Assembly: GCA_002753565.1 (NCBI GenBank)
Contig: PEAM01000001.1
Coordinates: 1 to 64,000 of the forward strand
From: Magnetococcales bacterium
Lineage (GTDB): Bacteria; Pseudomonadota; Magnetococcia; Magnetococcales; JADFYX01
Length of the DNA stretch: 64,000 nt
Direction: 5' to 3'
Shown here: piece by piece, positions 24,480 to 32,883 of the stretch
Layout of the letters: each line of letters opens with the position of its first letter
Position numbering within the stretch: the stretch's first letter is position 1
Notes under the pieces: generated by a model
What the model was told of the DNA's origin: nothing
Seen by the model: the letters and a program-made list of their open reading frames with translations, nothing else
Databases searched by the model: none
Translations under genes and position numbers: made by a program

Positions 24480-25298
24480 ATGTTGACGAACAAGATTATC
24501 ACCTTTATCGGTGGTGGCAATATGACAAAGGCCCTGCTAAAAGGGTTGGTGGATTCAGGGGTTTCGGTAGAAAAAATACGAATCTGTGAGCCAGATAAGG
24601 AGAAGCAAGCGCTGCTCTCAGCCCAGTTTGGTGTTACCGTAGGTGCCGCCGGTACCGGCAAGTTGGTTAAAGGGGCTGATGTGGTTATCCTGGCAGTTAA
24701 ACCGGGGGTTATCCCTTTTGCCCTGCAGCAGATAAGCAAGAGGTTGGCTCCCAAGAGCTTGATTCTCTCCATTGCAGCCGGGGTCTCCTTGAAAACACTG
24801 TCCGAACTGCTTCCTGAAGGTCAACCGCTGGTTCGGGTCATGCCCAACACGCCGGCTCTGATTGGTGCCGGTATCTCCGTCATCTGTGGGGCGCAAAGCT
24901 CCGCAGGAGAGGGGGTGGCATTGGCTCGACAGATCATGGCTGCGGTGGGCGATGTGGAAGAGATTGCCGACGAGTCTTTGATGGATGGTGTGACGGCTGT
25001 TTCTGGCTCTGGCCCGGCTTATGTTTATCTGATTGCCGAGGCCCTTTCGGATGGTGGGGTGCACTGTGGACTGCCCCGACCTCTGGCAGATAAGCTGGCG
25101 GTGAAAACCTTGATTGGTGCCGCCCGCCTGATTGATGAGAGCGGGGAGCATCCAGGGGTTTTGAAAAATCAGGTGACCTCTCCGGGGGGAACCACCATTG
25201 CGGCCATGGCACAACTGGAGCGCTCCGCCGTCAGAGGGGCGTTGATCGATGCTGTCATTGCCGCGTGTGATCGCTCCAAGGCATTGAGTAATACATGA
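24480..25298 (+). CDS. proC: Pyrroline-5-carboxylate reductase
   Basis: Last step of proline synthesis: reduction of P5C to proline with NAD(P)H. The protein has 272 residues. ITFIGGGNMTKALLKGL is the dinucleotide-binding start. Others are VILAVKPGVIP, VRVMPNTPALIGAG, VSGSGPAYVYLIAEAL and the C-terminal QVTSPGGTTIAAMAQLE that forms the active site. GAGGGAG lies 7 bp before the ATG at 24480. A GTG one codon earlier is also possible. Confidence 0.95.
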   Translation: MLTNKIITFIGGGNMTKALLKGLVDSGVSVEKIRICEPDKEKQALLSAQFGVTVGAAGTGKLVKGADVVILAVKPGVIPFALQQISKRLAPKSLILSIAAGVSLKTLSELLPEGQPLVRVMPNTPALIGAGISVICGAQSSAGEGVALARQIMAAVGDVEEIADESLMDGVTAVSGSGPAYVYLIAEALSDGGVHCGLPRPLADKLAVKTLIGAARLIDESGEHPGVLKNQVTSPGGTTIAAMAQLERSAVRGALIDAVIAACDRSKALSNT

Positions 25299-25414
25299 AT
25301 AGGGGGTTTGGCAGTGGCTTGGTGCCATCTTGAAGACCCGCCAATAACGTCAATTAACCCGGCCATTTTGAGGTGATCAACGTGGCACGGGTACAATAGG
25401 AGTAGGAAAACCCT

Positions 25415-26032
25415 ATGGGTATTGCAGGCTCAACCGCCACTTTGGTGGAGTTTATATTAGGACTTTATGTCTGGATGATTGTCTTGCGGGTGCTGCTCTC
25501 CTGGGTCAATCCAGATCCCAACAACCCCATCATTCAGATGTTGGTGCGGGCAACCGACCCGGTTCTTGTGCCGATGCAGCGGGTGATTCCACCCATAGCC
25601 GGCCTGGATCTCTCTCCCATTATCGCCCTGTTTGCCATCCAGATGGTCGAGCGGTTGCTGGTGACTCTTTTGCGTGGCGGTATGAGCGGTGGTGGCCTTT
25701 CAGGCATTCTGACCGAGCTGTTGGGGGCTGTCCATCTGTTGGGGACCCTCTATCTGCTGTTGCTGTTTGTTCGGGGTGGTTTTCATGTTCACTCCTGGTA
25801 CACCTTCCGCCAAGGCAAGCGCTCGGCTTTGAATCTCAACCACCCGCTGACCCTCTTTGTTTTCAGGGTAACGGAACCGGCGGTTCGTCCGTTGCGCCAG
25901 TGGGTTCCAACCATCTCCCGTTTGGATGTCTCTCCTTTGGTGGCAGCTTTTATCTGTATGTTTCTTCTCTCTATTTTGCAGGATCTTCTCTTTGGTCTTG
26001 CCATGCCCGGTATGGGCGCTGTCATGCGCTGA
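25415..26032 (+). CDS. yggT: YggT family membrane protein
   Basis: A 205-residue integral membrane protein with two YGGT repeats of about 90 residues. Each starts with a hydrophobic segment and has a conserved W-V/NP...P..RP-type loop: VLLSWVNPDPNNPIIQML and, in repeat two, PAVRPLRQWVPTISRLDVSPL. In E. coli the family has been linked to osmotic tolerance, but no mechanism is settled. Its TGA stop overlaps the ATG of yggU by one base, so the two are translationally coupled. Confidence 0.92.
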   Translation: MGIAGSTATLVEFILGLYVWMIVLRVLLSWVNPDPNNPIIQMLVRATDPVLVPMQRVIPPIAGLDLSPIIALFAIQMVERLLVTLLRGGMSGGGLSGILTELLGAVHLLGTLYLLLLFVRGGFHVHSWYTFRQGKRSALNLNHPLTLFVFRVTEPAVRPLRQWVPTISRLDVSPLVAAFICMFLLSILQDLLFGLAMPGMGAVMR

Positions 26033-26358
26033 TGACCACAGGCTGTTGGCGAGGAGAGGATTGGCTGCTGGATGTGCGGGTGCAGCCTCGGTCCTCACGG
26101 GAAAAGATTATCGGTATTCAGGGCGGCCGGGTAAAAATCGCCTTGACTTCCCCACCCGTAGAGGGGGCCGCCAACAGAGCCTTGTGTCAACTGATCGCCA
26201 AGGCGCTGGGGGTTGCCAAAGGACGGGTTACCATCGTAAAGGGAGAAAAATCCCGAGAGAAACGGGTCTGCGTGCAGGGGGTCGACAGGGAGATGGTCAG
26301 GCAGTTTGGCCTGAACCATGGTCTGGAGAACAAAGCCGGAACCGGAACCGATTGTTGA
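26032..26358 (+). CDS. yggU: DUF167/YggU family protein
   Basis: A 108-residue small soluble protein. The family core is WLLDVRVQPRSSREKI, then VKIALTSPPVEGAANRALCQLIAKALGV and VTIVKGEKSREKRV, which matches DUF167 (YggU) along its whole length. Function is unproven. The start at 26032 is fixed by the one-base overlap with yggT. A longer frame from 25900 lies inside yggT and is rejected. Confidence 0.92.
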   Translation: MTTGCWRGEDWLLDVRVQPRSSREKIIGIQGGRVKIALTSPPVEGAANRALCQLIAKALGVAKGRVTIVKGEKSREKRVCVQGVDREMVRQFGLNHGLENKAGTGTDC

Positions 26359-26387
26359 GTCCGGCCCGGCTTTGGAAGAAAAGGGGG

Positions 26388-26714
26388 TTAAACGGAACCT
26401 TCCACCCAGCTAAAGAGCTGAGACTTGGGTAGTGCCCCGATCTTGGTGGCCTCAATGTTGCCATTCTTGAAAATCATCAGGGTGGGGATGCCACGTACAC
26501 CATAGCGGCCTGGTGTATTGGGGTTTTGGTCGATATTCAGTTTGCAGACTTTGATTTTACCCTGTAGCTTTTCGGCCAGCTCATCAAGAAAAGGGCCGAT
26601 CTGTTTACAGGGACCACACCACTCTGCCCAAAAGTCGACGAGAACCGGTAGTTCCGCCTGTAACACATCCTGATCAAAGTCATTATCTGAAGTTTGGTTG
26701 ATAAATTCACTCAT
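26388..26714 (-). CDS. trxA: Thioredoxin
   Basis: A 108-residue thioredoxin that reduces protein disulfides in the cytoplasm. The redox motif is FWAEWCGPCKQIGP. The cis-proline loop is GIPTLMIFKNG. The C-terminal helix is normal. The start is the ATG at 26714. The frame runs 48 codons further upstream through what should be the promoter, and those residues do not resemble thioredoxin. It converges on yggU with 29 bp between stops. Confidence 0.95.
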   Translation of the reverse strand: MSEFINQTSDNDFDQDVLQAELPVLVDFWAEWCGPCKQIGPFLDELAEKLQGKIKVCKLNIDQNPNTPGRYGVRGIPTLMIFKNGNIEATKIGALPKSQLFSWVEGSV

Positions 26715-26768
26715 GGTGGAAAACAATCCCCTCGCCTGATTAAAAGTCATTCTATTGTGAGGCTCACA

Positions 26769-26797
26769 ACCTAAAGTGCCCAAGCCGGTTTTGTCAA
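26769..26797 (-). promoter_or_regulatory. Putative sigma-70 promoter of trxA
   Basis: Read on the minus strand, TTGACA (26797-26792) is followed after 17 bp by TTAGGT (26774-26769). The -35 is perfect and the -10 is weak. Confidence 0.45.
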
Positions 26798-27005
26798 GAT
26801 CTGCTTTGTAAGATTCTTCAAGCCCAAAACAGCGCTTGGCACTCACCCAATGGTGCAATCTGTTGGTTTATCAGCGGTAAAGACAGCAATAGTCGCCCCC
26901 TTTTGATGAACAGCCCTTTTTTTTGCGGTACCAGGGGAGTCAAGTGGTTGCGCTCACAACAGGCCGATGACCGCTGTTTGTTGGGTGAAGAGATGTACAA
27001 TAGGT

Positions 27006-27034
27006 TTGACAAGAGGGGATACACCTCCTATAGT
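27006..27034 (+). promoter_or_regulatory. Sigma-70 promoter of tRNA-Arg
   Basis: TTGACA (27006-27011) and TATAGT (27029-27034) are separated by exactly 17 bp. The tRNA begins 26 bp after the -10 box, which leaves a short 5' leader. Confidence 0.85.
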
Positions 27035-27060
27035 TCGCTTCCTCAAGCAACAAACTCCTC

Positions 27061-27137
<77 letters not shown>

Positions 27138-27219
27138 TATTTTTTTCCATTCTATCAACCATTCATTCCATGGCCTTCCCCCTCCATATCGATCACCCCT
27201 TCCAGAGAAGATCACCATC

Positions 27220-28239
27220 ATGGATATTGTGACCCAAGGTATCATAGGGGCCTGGGCTGCTCAGGCTTTGGCTAAACCGGGAGAAATCCGTCGTGCGACC
27301 ATGATCGGGTTGGTGGCCGGTCTGCCGGCTGATGCGGATATATTCATCCGATCCAGTACGGACCCGCTTCTGACACTGGATTTTCATCGCCAATTTACCC
27401 ATGCCCTTGTTTTTATCCCAATAGGGGCTTTGATCGTCGCTGGCCTGCTGTGGGTATTCTTTAAAAGCGCTATTCCCTTTGGGCAACTCTACCGATATGC
27501 CTTCGCCGGATATGCCACCAGTGGCCTGTTGGATGCTTTTACCAGCTATGGAACCCAATTGCTCTGGCCCTTTTCTGACGCACGCATCTCCTGGAGCCTT
27601 ATTTCTGTCGTCGATCCGCTCTTTTCACTCACCCTGATTCTCCTGTTATGGTTTGGTTTGCGACGGCACACCGCCGGTTTTGCCAAACTAGGGACTCTTT
27701 TCATTGGAGGCTATTTTCTTGTGGGTTTAAGTCAGCAAGCCCAAGCCGCTTCCGTGGTGGTAGCCTTGGCTAAAGAGCGAGGACATCCCATAGAACGGAT
27801 GGTGGTTAAGCCGACCATGGGCAATTTATTGGTCTGGAGAACCATCTATCAGAGTGGTGGTCTTTATCATATTACTGCCGTTCGGGTGACCCCGTTTGGA
27901 AGATCTCAATACCATGCCGGAGAGCCCCTGCCTCTTTTCCGTTTTGATACCGATTTGGATCGCTGGCCAAAAGATTCTACGCTGGTTTCGGATGTCCATC
28001 GATTCAAGCACTTTAGTAATGGATATGTCGCCCTCCATCCGGATAACCCCCGTATTTTGGGAGATGTTCGTTATTCACTCCTCCCCTTTGATGCCAGACC
28101 TCTGTGGGGGATCACCCTGCGACCGGATCAGCCAGACCAGCATGTCCCCTTTGAAAATGACCGCTCTCAAATAGCAGAAGCCATGGAAATCTTTCCCAAA
28201 CTCCTCACCGGAAGTTGGGAGAAATGGCACGATTTATAG
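27220..28239 (+). CDS. Membrane-bound metal-dependent hydrolase, YdjM/DUF457-like
   Basis: A 339-residue protein with an integral membrane N-terminal half. The hallmark of the family is MDIVTQGIIGAWAAQAL, then a conserved D-x-D/H pattern (GLPADADIF) and HRQFTHALVF, which supplies the histidines of a predicted metal site. GLLDAFTSYGTQLLWPF follows in the membrane. The C-terminal 150 residues are hydrophilic and less conserved. The reaction is unknown. An ATG-less longer frame starting inside the tRNA (27088) is an artefact. The gene begins 82 bp after tRNA-Arg. Confidence 0.85.
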   Translation: MDIVTQGIIGAWAAQALAKPGEIRRATMIGLVAGLPADADIFIRSSTDPLLTLDFHRQFTHALVFIPIGALIVAGLLWVFFKSAIPFGQLYRYAFAGYATSGLLDAFTSYGTQLLWPFSDARISWSLISVVDPLFSLTLILLLWFGLRRHTAGFAKLGTLFIGGYFLVGLSQQAQAASVVVALAKERGHPIERMVVKPTMGNLLVWRTIYQSGGLYHITAVRVTPFGRSQYHAGEPLPLFRFDTDLDRWPKDSTLVSDVHRFKHFSNGYVALHPDNPRILGDVRYSLLPFDARPLWGITLRPDQPDQHVPFENDRSQIAEAMEIFPKLLTGSWEKWHDL

Positions 28240-28415
28240 CCTCTTTTCTGGAAGGTTTGTTAGGAGTACTTGGTGGGTCTCCGGAGGTCGTCACGGTTCA
28301 CGGAGCCGGTGAGATGCTGTTATCAGCCGTTGAGCGGTTGACATGGATTAGGTGGTGGGGTATTGACGAAGAGATATTGGTGTTGAATGAAACGGTTCAA
28401 CTTTTTCCTGTTTAA
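28224..28415 (+). CDS. Possible small protein, 63 residues
   Basis: An ATG preceded by GTTGGGAGAA overlaps the end of the YdjM-like gene by 16 bp and opens a 63-codon frame. The N-terminal 25 residues are hydrophobic (FIASFLEGLLGVLGG). The rest is mixed and ends LNETVQLFPV. The overlap and purine-rich leader argue for translational coupling. The lack of any recognisable family argues for caution. Confidence 0.35.
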   Translation: MARFIASFLEGLLGVLGGSPEVVTVHGAGEMLLSAVERLTWIRWWGIDEEILVLNETVQLFPV

Positions 28416-28429
28416 TACGAGAAAATATA

Positions 28430-28828
28430 ATGTGTGCTGATTTTAATAATCCCTGTCTGTTTTGTCGTCCAGAAGTTATTGACAGGTGGCGGGTGGCTGA
28501 AAATGAGCTGGCCATGACCTGGGAAGACTCAAACCCCGTTAGTGAAGGCCATTCACTGGTGATTCCTCACCGGCATGTGGGTGATTATTTCGATCTCACC
28601 AACGAAGAGAGGCAAGGGATTGAGACGTTGCTGCATCAGCGACGCAACACCCTGCTGGAGAATGACCCCAGCATCGATGGCTTCAATATTGGTGTTAACT
28701 GTGGTAAAGCGGCTGGCCAGAGCATTTTTCATGTCCATGTTCACCTTATTCCACGCCGTTTTGGTGACCACCCCAATCCTCAGGGTGGTGTTCGCCACGT
28801 GATTGGAAAAAAAGCCCACTATCGTTAA
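28430..28828 (+). CDS. HIT family nucleotide hydrolase
   Basis: A 132-residue histidine-triad protein. The catalytic motif QSIFHVHVHLIPRR is intact, and the N-terminal CLFCRPE resembles the zinc-type CxxC of many HIT proteins. The family hydrolyses nucleotide phosphoramidates or dinucleoside polyphosphates. The layout (SEGHSLVIPHRHVGDYFDL, then NIGVNCGKAAGQSI) is typical of the bacterial Hint/Fhit-like group. No ribosome-binding site stands out. Confidence 0.92.
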   Translation: MCADFNNPCLFCRPEVIDRWRVAENELAMTWEDSNPVSEGHSLVIPHRHVGDYFDLTNEERQGIETLLHQRRNTLLENDPSIDGFNIGVNCGKAAGQSIFHVHVHLIPRRFGDHPNPQGGVRHVIGKKAHYR

Positions 28829-28941
28829 CCTCCCCACCAGGTCTTATTCCCTGCAGTATATTTCGGGGAGATTGATTGCCGGGGTTTGGGGCAGAAACCC
28901 CTCCCAGGAGGTGCTGTCCCCTTATCAATAGAAGGTTACGA

Positions 28942-29280
28942 TCACCTGCTCTTTGACAAAAGTTCGTAGCCTTTCGTGCCGTCCGGCAGATCTTTCTTGA
29001 CCGCCAACCCCTTCTCCACCATCTCTTTTAACCGCTGGTCGAGGTACTGTTTGGTGTACGTTTCCGGTTGCAGAAAACCCACCGTTGTGATGTGGAGAAC
29101 ATAATTTTCCGCTATATCCTTTTTCAGCTCCCCAGGCATGCCGGGAGGCAGGCTGCTGGTTACCCACTCTTTCGTCTCTTCAACGCTGGCGGCGTCTGGA
29201 AAAGTAATGAGGGTCTTCTCTTCCTCCATTCGTCGTATTTTTTCTTGGTCACTCATCGCAGATTGTTCTTCATTGCCCAT
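28942..29280 (-). CDS. Hypothetical protein, 112 residues
   Basis: An acidic, soluble protein of unrecognised family with a good ribosome-binding site (TAGGAGAAAAGGGTT before the ATG). The N-terminal half is helical (SDQEKIRRMEEEKTLI), and the C-terminal half, with LDQRLKEMVEKGLAVKKDL, looks like a small winged-helix fold. DNA or protein binding is possible but unproven. It is convergent with the HIT gene and lies upstream of, but not oriented with, the tRNA-Pro terminator. Confidence 0.7.
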   Translation of the reverse strand: MGNEEQSAMSDQEKIRRMEEEKTLITFPDAASVEETKEWVTSSLPPGMPGELKKDIAENYVLHITTVGFLQPETYTKQYLDQRLKEMVEKGLAVKKDLPDGTKGYELLSKSR

Positions 29281-29344
29281 AACCCTTTTCTCCTATCTAG
29301 CAGGACAGAGGAAATCCCACGGAGGTTAACAGTATTGGTATCCT

Positions 29345-29391
29345 AACAAAACAAAAATGGCGACTTTCGTAAATAAACCGAAAGTCGCCAT
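29345..29391 (-). terminator. Terminator of tRNA-Pro
   Basis: A perfect 13-bp stem (29357-29369 with 29379-29391) with a 9-nt loop. On the minus strand it is followed by TTTTTGTTTTG. It lies 25 bp after the CCA end of tRNA-Pro. Confidence 0.92.
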
Positions 29392-29416
29392 AGTATTGAT
29401 GCTTCTGATAAATAAA

Positions 29417-29493
29417 TGGTCGGGGCGAAAGGATTCGAACCTTCGACCCCTAGCACCCCATGCTAGTGCGCTACCAGACTGCGCCACGCCCCG
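29417..29493 (-). tRNA. tRNA-Pro (anticodon GGG)
   Basis: A 77-nt cloverleaf read on the minus strand: acceptor CGGGGCG/CGCCCCG, D-arm GCGCAGTCTGGTAGCGC, anticodon arm CTAGC-ATGGGGT-GCTAG with anticodon GGG, and T-arm AAGGTTCGAATCCTT. The CCA is encoded. A strong terminator follows. Confidence 0.97.
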
Positions 29494-29709
29494 AGACCAA
29501 TGGCTGAGTACACTACCCGACTCTTGGCTCCTTGTCTAGAAATAGAATGCAGCAAATCGGCTCTGGAGGGTATTATTTTTTATAGCACATCCCTCAAAAA
29601 ATGTATTTCTGGCATCTTTGTTGCATATTATTTCATCAAGATACAACGTGTTTTAAACACTACCGATAACGTTATCGGAATCATATATCTTGAAGATGAG
29701 GAGATTGTT

Positions 29710-29946
29710 ATGAATATTCCAAGTGCTGCAGGTTTTTTGATCAACCGAGCTGTTAAAATGGCCGCCGATTTAGGTAGAGAAGGCAAGGGTAGTGCCAATC
29801 GGGCTGCTGTACCCACGATTCGTTCCAAAGCAGCGGCTCCGACAGCCGAAATCGGCCAAAGGTCCCGTCAAAATTCATCAGCCTACCGGGTCAGCCTGTC
29901 AAGTTCTGCCTTGCGTAAAGGGGCTATGGAGTCGCTTTCAGTCTGA
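29710..29946 (+). CDS. Small basic hypothetical protein, 78 residues
   Basis: The start is set by GAGGAGATTGTT directly before the ATG. The N-terminus (NIPSAAGFLINRAVKMAADLG) is an amphipathic helix. The rest is rich in Ser, Ala and Arg and probably disordered. Family unknown. The open frame extends upstream to 29500, but that part reads into the tRNA flank and is rejected. Confidence 0.45.
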   Translation: MNIPSAAGFLINRAVKMAADLGREGKGSANRAAVPTIRSKAAAPTAEIGQRSRQNSSAYRVSLSSSALRKGAMESLSV

Positions 29947-30274
29947 TTGGCATCACAGGCTCTCTTCTCTATTATCGAAGAGAAGCTTTTAACCTATTGA
30001 AAAAATGACTGGAATGGCGCTTGGATCTGTTTTGCAAAGAGCTGGTAGTGGTTTTTGCTGCAATCTGAGGGGTAGGTAAAATTTTCCGTATCAGAATTTT
30101 TTTTCCCCAGCGAAGCACTCTGTTTGACCCCCCTCCAGGCTCACTTTTTACCCTAAAGATAGGTGGTTTGTTCCCGTTCCTTGTTGGGAGTCGGAAGCCC
30201 CCTGTTGGCAGTTGGTATTGCGTCAAGTTTGAATTCATGGCAAAAAGGGTTCTTTTGTGAGGAAACCAACCGCC
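29947..30274. other. Intergenic region upstream of nnrS
   Basis: This 328-bp gap precedes the NnrS gene. I looked for FNR/NNR-type TTGAT-N4-ATCAA dyads and saw none. A polypyrimidine stretch occurs near 30090. No gene is supported. Confidence 0.5.
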
Positions 30275-31471
30275 ATGACACGGCAGACAACCGACTACTC
30301 CCCCTCTTTATATGCCCGTTTATCCGCCATGGGCTTTCGTCCCCTGTTTCTTCTGGCCGGTTTGTGGTCGGCTTTGGCCATTGGGCTGTGGCTCTCTTTT
30401 TGGTCCGGGAGCTTGGATGGAGATACGTTCTTGACACCCTTCTGGTGGCATGGACACGAGATGCTTTTTGGCTTTGTTGGTGCGGCGGCCGCTGGGTTCA
30501 TGTTTACCGCTGCCCCCATCTGGTCCAAATCTCCTCCCCTGACCGGCCCACCTCTCATGCGTGTTGTTGTCGCCTGGATTCTGGGTCGGTTGGCCATCTG
30601 GGCGGCCCCCGCTCTTCCGGCTCTGTTGGTTGCCCTGGTTGATCTCTCCTTTTGGGTGCTGTTTTTAATGGCTTCCGCCCCCTCTCTTTGGCATACCGGC
30701 AACCGAATTCACCGTATCTTTCCGACCCTTTTGGGGTTGGTGCTGGTGGGGAATCTGCTGATGCATCTGGAGGCGGTCGGCTGGAGTGACCATACGGCCC
30801 ATCGGGGGCTTTTTCTGGGTATTGACGCCATTATCTTCTTTTTGATTGTGGTGGGTGGGCATATTATGCCGATGTTCACCCGCGAAACCCTGAACGATGG
30901 CGGGGATAATCTGCAGTTTCCTCTCTCTCCTCCCCTGGAGATTGCTGGCTCTGTCACCATGCTGGCGGTTTTGATTGGAAACTTTTTGGCGTATCAACAC
31001 GCTGTGACCGGTGGGCTGTATATTCTGGCTGCTGCTGTTCAGACCATCCGCTTTTCTCGCTGGCATATATTTAAAACCTTTGCCAATCCAATGCTTTGGA
31101 GCTTGCATATCGGCTTTTCCTGGCTGATTCTTGGCCTGTTCCTCTCTGGGTTGGCTCGCTTGACTGACTGGTTGGAGATCTCGACGGCGCTGCACGCCTT
31201 GACCGTCGGTGCCATGGGTTTTTTCACCCTGGGTATCATGAGCCGGATCTCCCTGATTCACACCGGGCGACCGGTTCGGGCGGAGGGCTCCCTGACCCTC
31301 GCCTTTTTTACTCTGCTGGCTGCTGCCACCATTCGCCTGTTTCCGGAGCTTCCCCTTCCGGGCGGGGCGATTCTGATTTCCGGCTCTCTTTGGATTATCT
31401 CTTATGTTCTGTTTTTAAGGGTTTTTTGGTTTAAATTGCTTCAGCCTCGCCTGGATGGTGAGCCGGGATGA
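30275..31471 (+). CDS. NnrS family haem/copper membrane protein
   Basis: A 398-residue protein with about 12 membrane segments. Family signatures include MGFRPLFLLAGLWSALAI, the metal-binding WHGHEMLFGF motif, VGGHIMPMFTRETL, ALHALTVGAMGFFTLGIMSRISL and HTGR. NnrS proteins bind haem and copper and are linked to nitric oxide tolerance in denitrifiers and pathogens. No NO or nitrite reductase gene is in the window. A GTG at 30257 would add six residues and has AAAAAGGG in front, so the start is uncertain. The 3' end overlaps the permease start by 4 bp. Confidence 0.92.
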   Translation: MTRQTTDYSPSLYARLSAMGFRPLFLLAGLWSALAIGLWLSFWSGSLDGDTFLTPFWWHGHEMLFGFVGAAAAGFMFTAAPIWSKSPPLTGPPLMRVVVAWILGRLAIWAAPALPALLVALVDLSFWVLFLMASAPSLWHTGNRIHRIFPTLLGLVLVGNLLMHLEAVGWSDHTAHRGLFLGIDAIIFFLIVVGGHIMPMFTRETLNDGGDNLQFPLSPPLEIAGSVTMLAVLIGNFLAYQHAVTGGLYILAAAVQTIRFSRWHIFKTFANPMLWSLHIGFSWLILGLFLSGLARLTDWLEISTALHALTVGAMGFFTLGIMSRISLIHTGRPVRAEGSLTLAFFTLLAAATIRLFPELPLPGGAILISGSLWIISYVLFLRVFWFKLLQPRLDGEPG

Positions 31472-32862
31472 TGGCAAAACGTGTTTTCGCTTTTACCCCC
31501 CATCTCTTTGCCCTGCTTCTCTCTCTCCTCTCTCTGTTGATCTTTTTCATGGAGTATGCCTGGCCCAAGCCGGGTATGGGGCTGGTTGCCGCCTTGGTTG
31601 TCTTCACCATCGGCTGCTGGGCGACGGGGGCCTATCCGGCCCATCTGACGGCTATCCTGTTCTTTTGTCTGGCGATGATCTTCAAGGTGGCCCCTCCGGC
31701 CACGGTTTTTTCCGGTTTCCACTCACCGGCCTTTTGGTTGGTCTTCTCTGGCCTGGTTATTGGGACGGCTATTGTTAAAACTGGGCTGGGTGATCGGTTG
31801 GCGGCTCTTTTGGCATATCGACTGACGGGAAGCTATGCTGGTTTGATCAGTGGCGTTACCTTGGCGGGCATGGTGATGGGGTTTGTTATTCCGACCTCTA
31901 TGGGGCGAATGGCGTTTTTGATTCCGGTTGTCCTGCTTTTAACCAGACATTTTGGTTTCAAGCCAGGTTCCAACGGCTATTATGGTCTGGTTTTAGCGGC
32001 TGCTTTTGGCAGCCATGTGACCAACTTTGCTGTTTTGACGGCTAATGTGGTCAACGTTATCTTGGCAGGCTTTGGCGAAGCGCTCTACGGAACCACCTTC
32101 TTTTTTGGCCCCTTTTTGCTTCTGCACTATCCAGTTCTGGGTTTGGCCAAGGCGGTTGCCATCATCCTGTTGGTGTTGTGGCTGTTTCCTGACCTGCCCA
32201 GCAGGGGCGGTCCGCATGAAAAAAGTGTGCAGAAACGCCTCTCTGCGGCGGAAATTGGCCTGGCCATTGGGCTCTCCTGTGCGCTATTGTTGTGGATGAC
32301 GGACCGTTTTCACCATATCTCCCCGGCTTGGGTTGGGTTGTTGGTTGGGGTGTATCTTCTTTTTCCTGGGGTGGGGCCGCTCTCCAAAGCAGAGGATTTT
32401 GCCTTGCTGGACTTAAAGCCCCTGTTTTTTGTAGCTGGTGTCATAGGGGTTGGCGCTCTGGTTGCTGACTCGGGACTGGGGACGCTGCTCTCGGAGCGGT
32501 TGCGAGAGCTTTTACCTCTCCGAGCAGGGGCGGATTTTCAAAACTTCATGACCTTGGCCTCCACCGCCATCCTGACCAGTCTGGTCACCACACTCCCCGG
32601 CGCGCCAGCGGTTTTAACCCCTTTTGCCAAAGAGATGGCCGATTTAACGGGGTTTTCTATTGAAGCGGTGCTGATGTCCCAGATGGTCGGGTTTGCCATG
32701 GCCCCTTTTCCCTATCAGGCGCCACCCCTCATGGCGGCCTTGGCTTTGGGGCAGGTTCCTCTACTGGTTGCCATACGGTTTTCCCTGATATTGGCAGCCA
32801 TCCATTTTTTTCTGCTCATGCCTCTGGATTATCTCTGGTGGAAGGGGCTGGGCTGGATCTAG
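31468..32862 (+). CDS. SLC13/DASS family permease
   Basis: A 464-residue membrane protein with 11-12 predicted segments and the divalent-anion:Na+ symporter architecture: an N-terminal WPKPGMGLVAALVVFTIGCWATGAYPAHLTA segment, hairpin SGVTLAGMVMGFVIPTSMGRMA and a pseudo-symmetric second half with PLFFVAGVIGVGALV and TSLVTTLPGAPAVL. The substrate may be a dicarboxylate, sulfate or a similar anion. The start overlaps the stop of nnrS (ATGA), so they form an operon. Confidence 0.85.
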   Translation: MMAKRVFAFTPHLFALLLSLLSLLIFFMEYAWPKPGMGLVAALVVFTIGCWATGAYPAHLTAILFFCLAMIFKVAPPATVFSGFHSPAFWLVFSGLVIGTAIVKTGLGDRLAALLAYRLTGSYAGLISGVTLAGMVMGFVIPTSMGRMAFLIPVVLLLTRHFGFKPGSNGYYGLVLAAAFGSHVTNFAVLTANVVNVILAGFGEALYGTTFFFGPFLLLHYPVLGLAKAVAIILLVLWLFPDLPSRGGPHEKSVQKRLSAAEIGLAIGLSCALLLWMTDRFHHISPAWVGLLVGVYLLFPGVGPLSKAEDFALLDLKPLFFVAGVIGVGALVADSGLGTLLSERLRELLPLRAGADFQNFMTLASTAILTSLVTTLPGAPAVLTPFAKEMADLTGFSIEAVLMSQMVGFAMAPFPYQAPPLMAALALGQVPLLVAIRFSLILAAIHFFLLMPLDYLWWKGLGWI

Positions 32863-32883
32863 CAAAAAACAGTTATAGGGGGG

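Larger units (their letters stand above)
26715..27060. other. Intergenic region between trxA and tRNA-Arg with two promoters
   Basis: This 346-bp gap has no convincing gene. It contains a possible trxA promoter near its left end and a very good tRNA promoter near its right end. The middle (about 26820-26990) shows nothing I can name. Confidence 0.6.
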
